Source: Nonomuraea polychroma (GTDB lineage: Bacteria > Actinomycetota > Actinomycetes > Streptosporangiales > Streptosporangiaceae). From it: a DNA stretch of 64,000 bases. The stretch's first letter is position 1. Each line of letters begins with the position of its first letter. The position numbers were made by a program, and so were the translations under genes. The stretch is from NCBI RefSeq assembly GCF_004011505.1, contig NZ_SAUN01000001.1:7839501-7903500 (forward strand), in the 5' to 3' direction. Below the pieces are notes generated by a model that saw only the letters and a program-made list of their open reading frames with translations, was not told where the DNA came from and made no database searches. This document shows positions 62,482-64,000 of this stretch, one piece after another.

Positions 62482-64000
62482 AAGATGGCGACGGCGTCGG
62501 CCCGTCCTCAGCAACCACCACGAGCGTGGCGGTGCGTTCCTGGCCGTCGCGTTGGTACTTGATGGTGATCTTGGACCCCGGCGTCTTGCTCCGGATCAGC
62601 GCGATCAGCTCGTTCCCGTCCTGCAACGTCAGCCCGTCGATCTCGAGGATGATGTCACCGGCCTTCAGCCCGGCCTTGTCGGCGGGCCCGCCGGCGTCCA
62701 CAGGCTGCCGCCCCGCGGCAGGCTCGGACGCGATCTTCACGCCCTGTCCCCGGTAGTCCTTGTCCAGCACGATGCCGATCTTCGGCCGCTTGGCCCGACC
62801 GGTGCTGATCAGTTCCTCCGCCACCCGCCGCGTCTGGTTGACCGGGATCGCGAAGCCGAGCCCGATGCTGCCGCTCTGGCTGTTCACCGACCGGCTGAGG
62901 GTGGCGATGGCCGAGTTCACGCCGACGACCTCGCCCCGGCTGTTGACCAGCGGCCCGCCCGAGTTGCCGGGGTTGATGGCCGCGTCCGTCTGGATGGCGC
63001 TGATGTACGCGGGCTCCTCGTTGCCGGCCCCGGTTTCGTCGCCGGCGATGACCGGGCGGTTGAGCGAGCTGACGATGCCCGTCGTGACCGTGCCCGTCAG
63101 GCCGAGCGGCGAGCCGATGGCGATCACCGGGTCACCCACCACCACCTGGTCGGAGTTGCCCAGAGTGATCTCGGGAGTCCCGAACGTCTCCTCCGGCTTG
63201 ACCACGGCCAGGTCGGAGCCCGGGTCGCGGCCGACGATACGGGCCGAGGTGGTCTTCCGGTTGTTGAACATGATCCGGATCTCGCCACCCCGCGCGGCCA
63301 GGGAGACCACGTGGTTGTTCGTCACCACGTAGCCGTTCTTGATCAGGAACCCGGACCCGGACGCCCCTTCGGTGCTGGAGCCGTTGCCGACCTCGAGCGA
63401 GACGACGCTGGGCAGCACCCGCGCGGCCACGCCCGCCACCGAGTCCGGCGCCCGGTTGGTGGCGCCCGTCGGCACCGGGCCAAGGCTGTAGGAGGGGTCG
63501 TTGCTGCTGCTGGGCTTGGTGAGCAGGTATGTCCCGACGCTGCCGAGCATGGAGGCCACCACGGCGATGGCCACGGCGATCGTGACCAGGGCGCCGAGAC
63601 CCGGCCCGCGACGGCCCGTCGCGGGCGGTCCGTGCCCGCCCGGAGGCGGCGGCGCCCACCCGGCACCCATCCCGAGCGCCCGCGGCGGCGGAGGCGGAGG
63701 CGGAGTCCCACCGCCACCGAACGGCGGGCCTTCATAAGACCGCCCACCGCTGTCCGGCCCACCGAACGAAGGCCCACCACTGTCCGGACGGCCAAACGAA
63801 GGACCACTGTCCGAACGGCCAAACGAAGGACCGCTATCCGGCCCACCGAACGAAGACCCACCACTGTCCGGAGGGCCAAACGAAGGACCGCTATCCGGCC
63901 CACCGAACGAAGACCCACCACTGTCCGGACGGCCGAACGAAGGACCACTGTCCGGCCCGCCGTGCGAAGGTCCGCCGAACGAAGGACCACTGTCAGGGGG
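62480..64000 (-). CDS. htrA: HtrA/DegP-type serine protease with repeat-rich N-terminus (5' end outside window)
   Basis: The frame is open to base 64000. From the N-terminal side: a repeat region (63740-64000) with about nine units of the P-D-S-G-x-x-S-F-G type, a Pro-rich spacer, one membrane helix (LVTIAVAIAVVASMLGSVGTYLL), then the trypsin-like domain with His (VVTNNHVVS), Asp (GSDLAVVK) and Ser (NPGNSGGPLV). One PDZ domain closes the protein (GGPADKAGLKAGDIILEIDG). The protease faces outward and likely handles misfolded envelope proteins. The ATG at 63670 is internal to the open frame and probably not the start. Regulation not visible; the promoter lies outside. Confidence 0.93.
   Translation of the reverse strand, partial: PPDSGPSFGGPSHGGPDSGPSFGRPDSGGSSFGGPDSGPSFGPPDSGGSSFGGPDSGPSFGRSDSGPSFGRPDSGGPSFGGPDSGGRSYEGPPFGGGGTPPPPPPPRALGMGAGWAPPPPGGHGPPATGRRGPGLGALVTIAVAIAVVASMLGSVGTYLLTKPSSSNDPSYSLGPVPTGATNRAPDSVAGVAARVLPSVVSLEVGNGSSTEGASGSGFLIKNGYVVTNNHVVSLAARGGEIRIMFNNRKTTSARIVGRDPGSDLAVVKPEETFGTPEITLGNSDQVVVGDPVIAIGSPLGLTGTVTTGIVSSLNRPVIAGDETGAGNEEPAYISAIQTDAAINPGNSGGPLVNSRGEVVGVNSAIATLSRSVNSQSGSIGLGFAIPVNQTRRVAEELISTGRAKRPKIGIVLDKDYRGQGVKIASEPAAGRQPVDAGGPADKAGLKAGDIILEIDGLTLQDGNELIALIRSKTPGSKITIKYQRDGQERTATLVVVAEDGPTPSPS

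Overview
The window reads as chromosomal DNA of a high-GC filamentous actinobacterium. Codons end almost uniformly in G or C, GTG and TTG starts are common, and many families are actinobacterial (DUF3107, a TM-less MgtE-N/CBS protein, DUF6758-like and DUF6529-like proteins, separate LigD polymerase and ligase genes next to Ku). A Streptosporangiales-type host such as Nonomuraea is my best guess, but this is inference. No rRNA, tRNA, CRISPR array or phage module was seen.

Positions 1-31,900 hold a large surface-polysaccharide locus. It starts inside a Wzy/O-antigen-ligase-like gene and continues with a methyltransferase, a GT4 glycosyltransferase, a glutamine-dependent asparagine-synthase-type amidotransferase, a Wzx-like flippase, a nucleotide-sugar 6-dehydrogenase and another methyltransferase. 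Then come three related large membrane proteins (9.1-11.5, 11.7-14.1 and 15.7-18.1 kb) around a GT-C-like glycosyltransferase. The second and third are inverted copies sharing 1,883-bp arms with no net indel, near-identical except for short divergent islands. After a gap with an orphan small gene and a decayed reading frame come WecD-, WecE-, GtrB-, GtrA-, RmlA- and RmlB-type genes, which together could make and flip a dTDP-4-acetamido-4,6-dideoxyhexose (Fuc4NAc-type). A GT-C-like protein follows, then a GDP-sugar branch (GDP-mannose 4,6-dehydratase, a C-methyltransferase and a related SDR), a DPM1-like GT2, an SDR and a cupin.

Positions 31,900-34,970 hold a secreted subtilisin-like protease and a Tat-type intradiol dioxygenase. 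Both are preceded by copies of a ~42-bp element. Positions 34,970-39,230 contain DEAD-box helicase, ferritin-like, DUF3107 and TetR genes, the same set as Mycobacterium tuberculosis Rv3208-Rv3211. Positions 39,360-42,350 form a compact non-homologous end-joining locus (LigD polymerase, LigD ligase, divergent Ku).

Positions 42,400-53,500 carry housekeeping and envelope genes: a low-complexity secreted protein, a broken GNAT gene, an alpha/beta hydrolase, an MpaB-type protein, a RecB-family nuclease, an MBL-fold protein that has lost most metal ligands, a DUF6758-like protein, a NUDIX hydrolase, a membrane-anchored Asp-box beta-propeller protein, a CPBP protease and a secreted protein. A DUF6529-like membrane gene ends at 54,008, directly followed by a TnpB-only IS605-type element (54,009-~55,405) whose far end supplies the stop codon of a CitE-like gene. 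Positions 56,690-64,000 resemble the mycobacterial mrp to htrA neighbourhood: mrp, a MarR regulator, DUF1003, MgtE-N/CBS, an EamA transporter, tatB and an HtrA protease whose repeat-rich N-terminus runs off the window.
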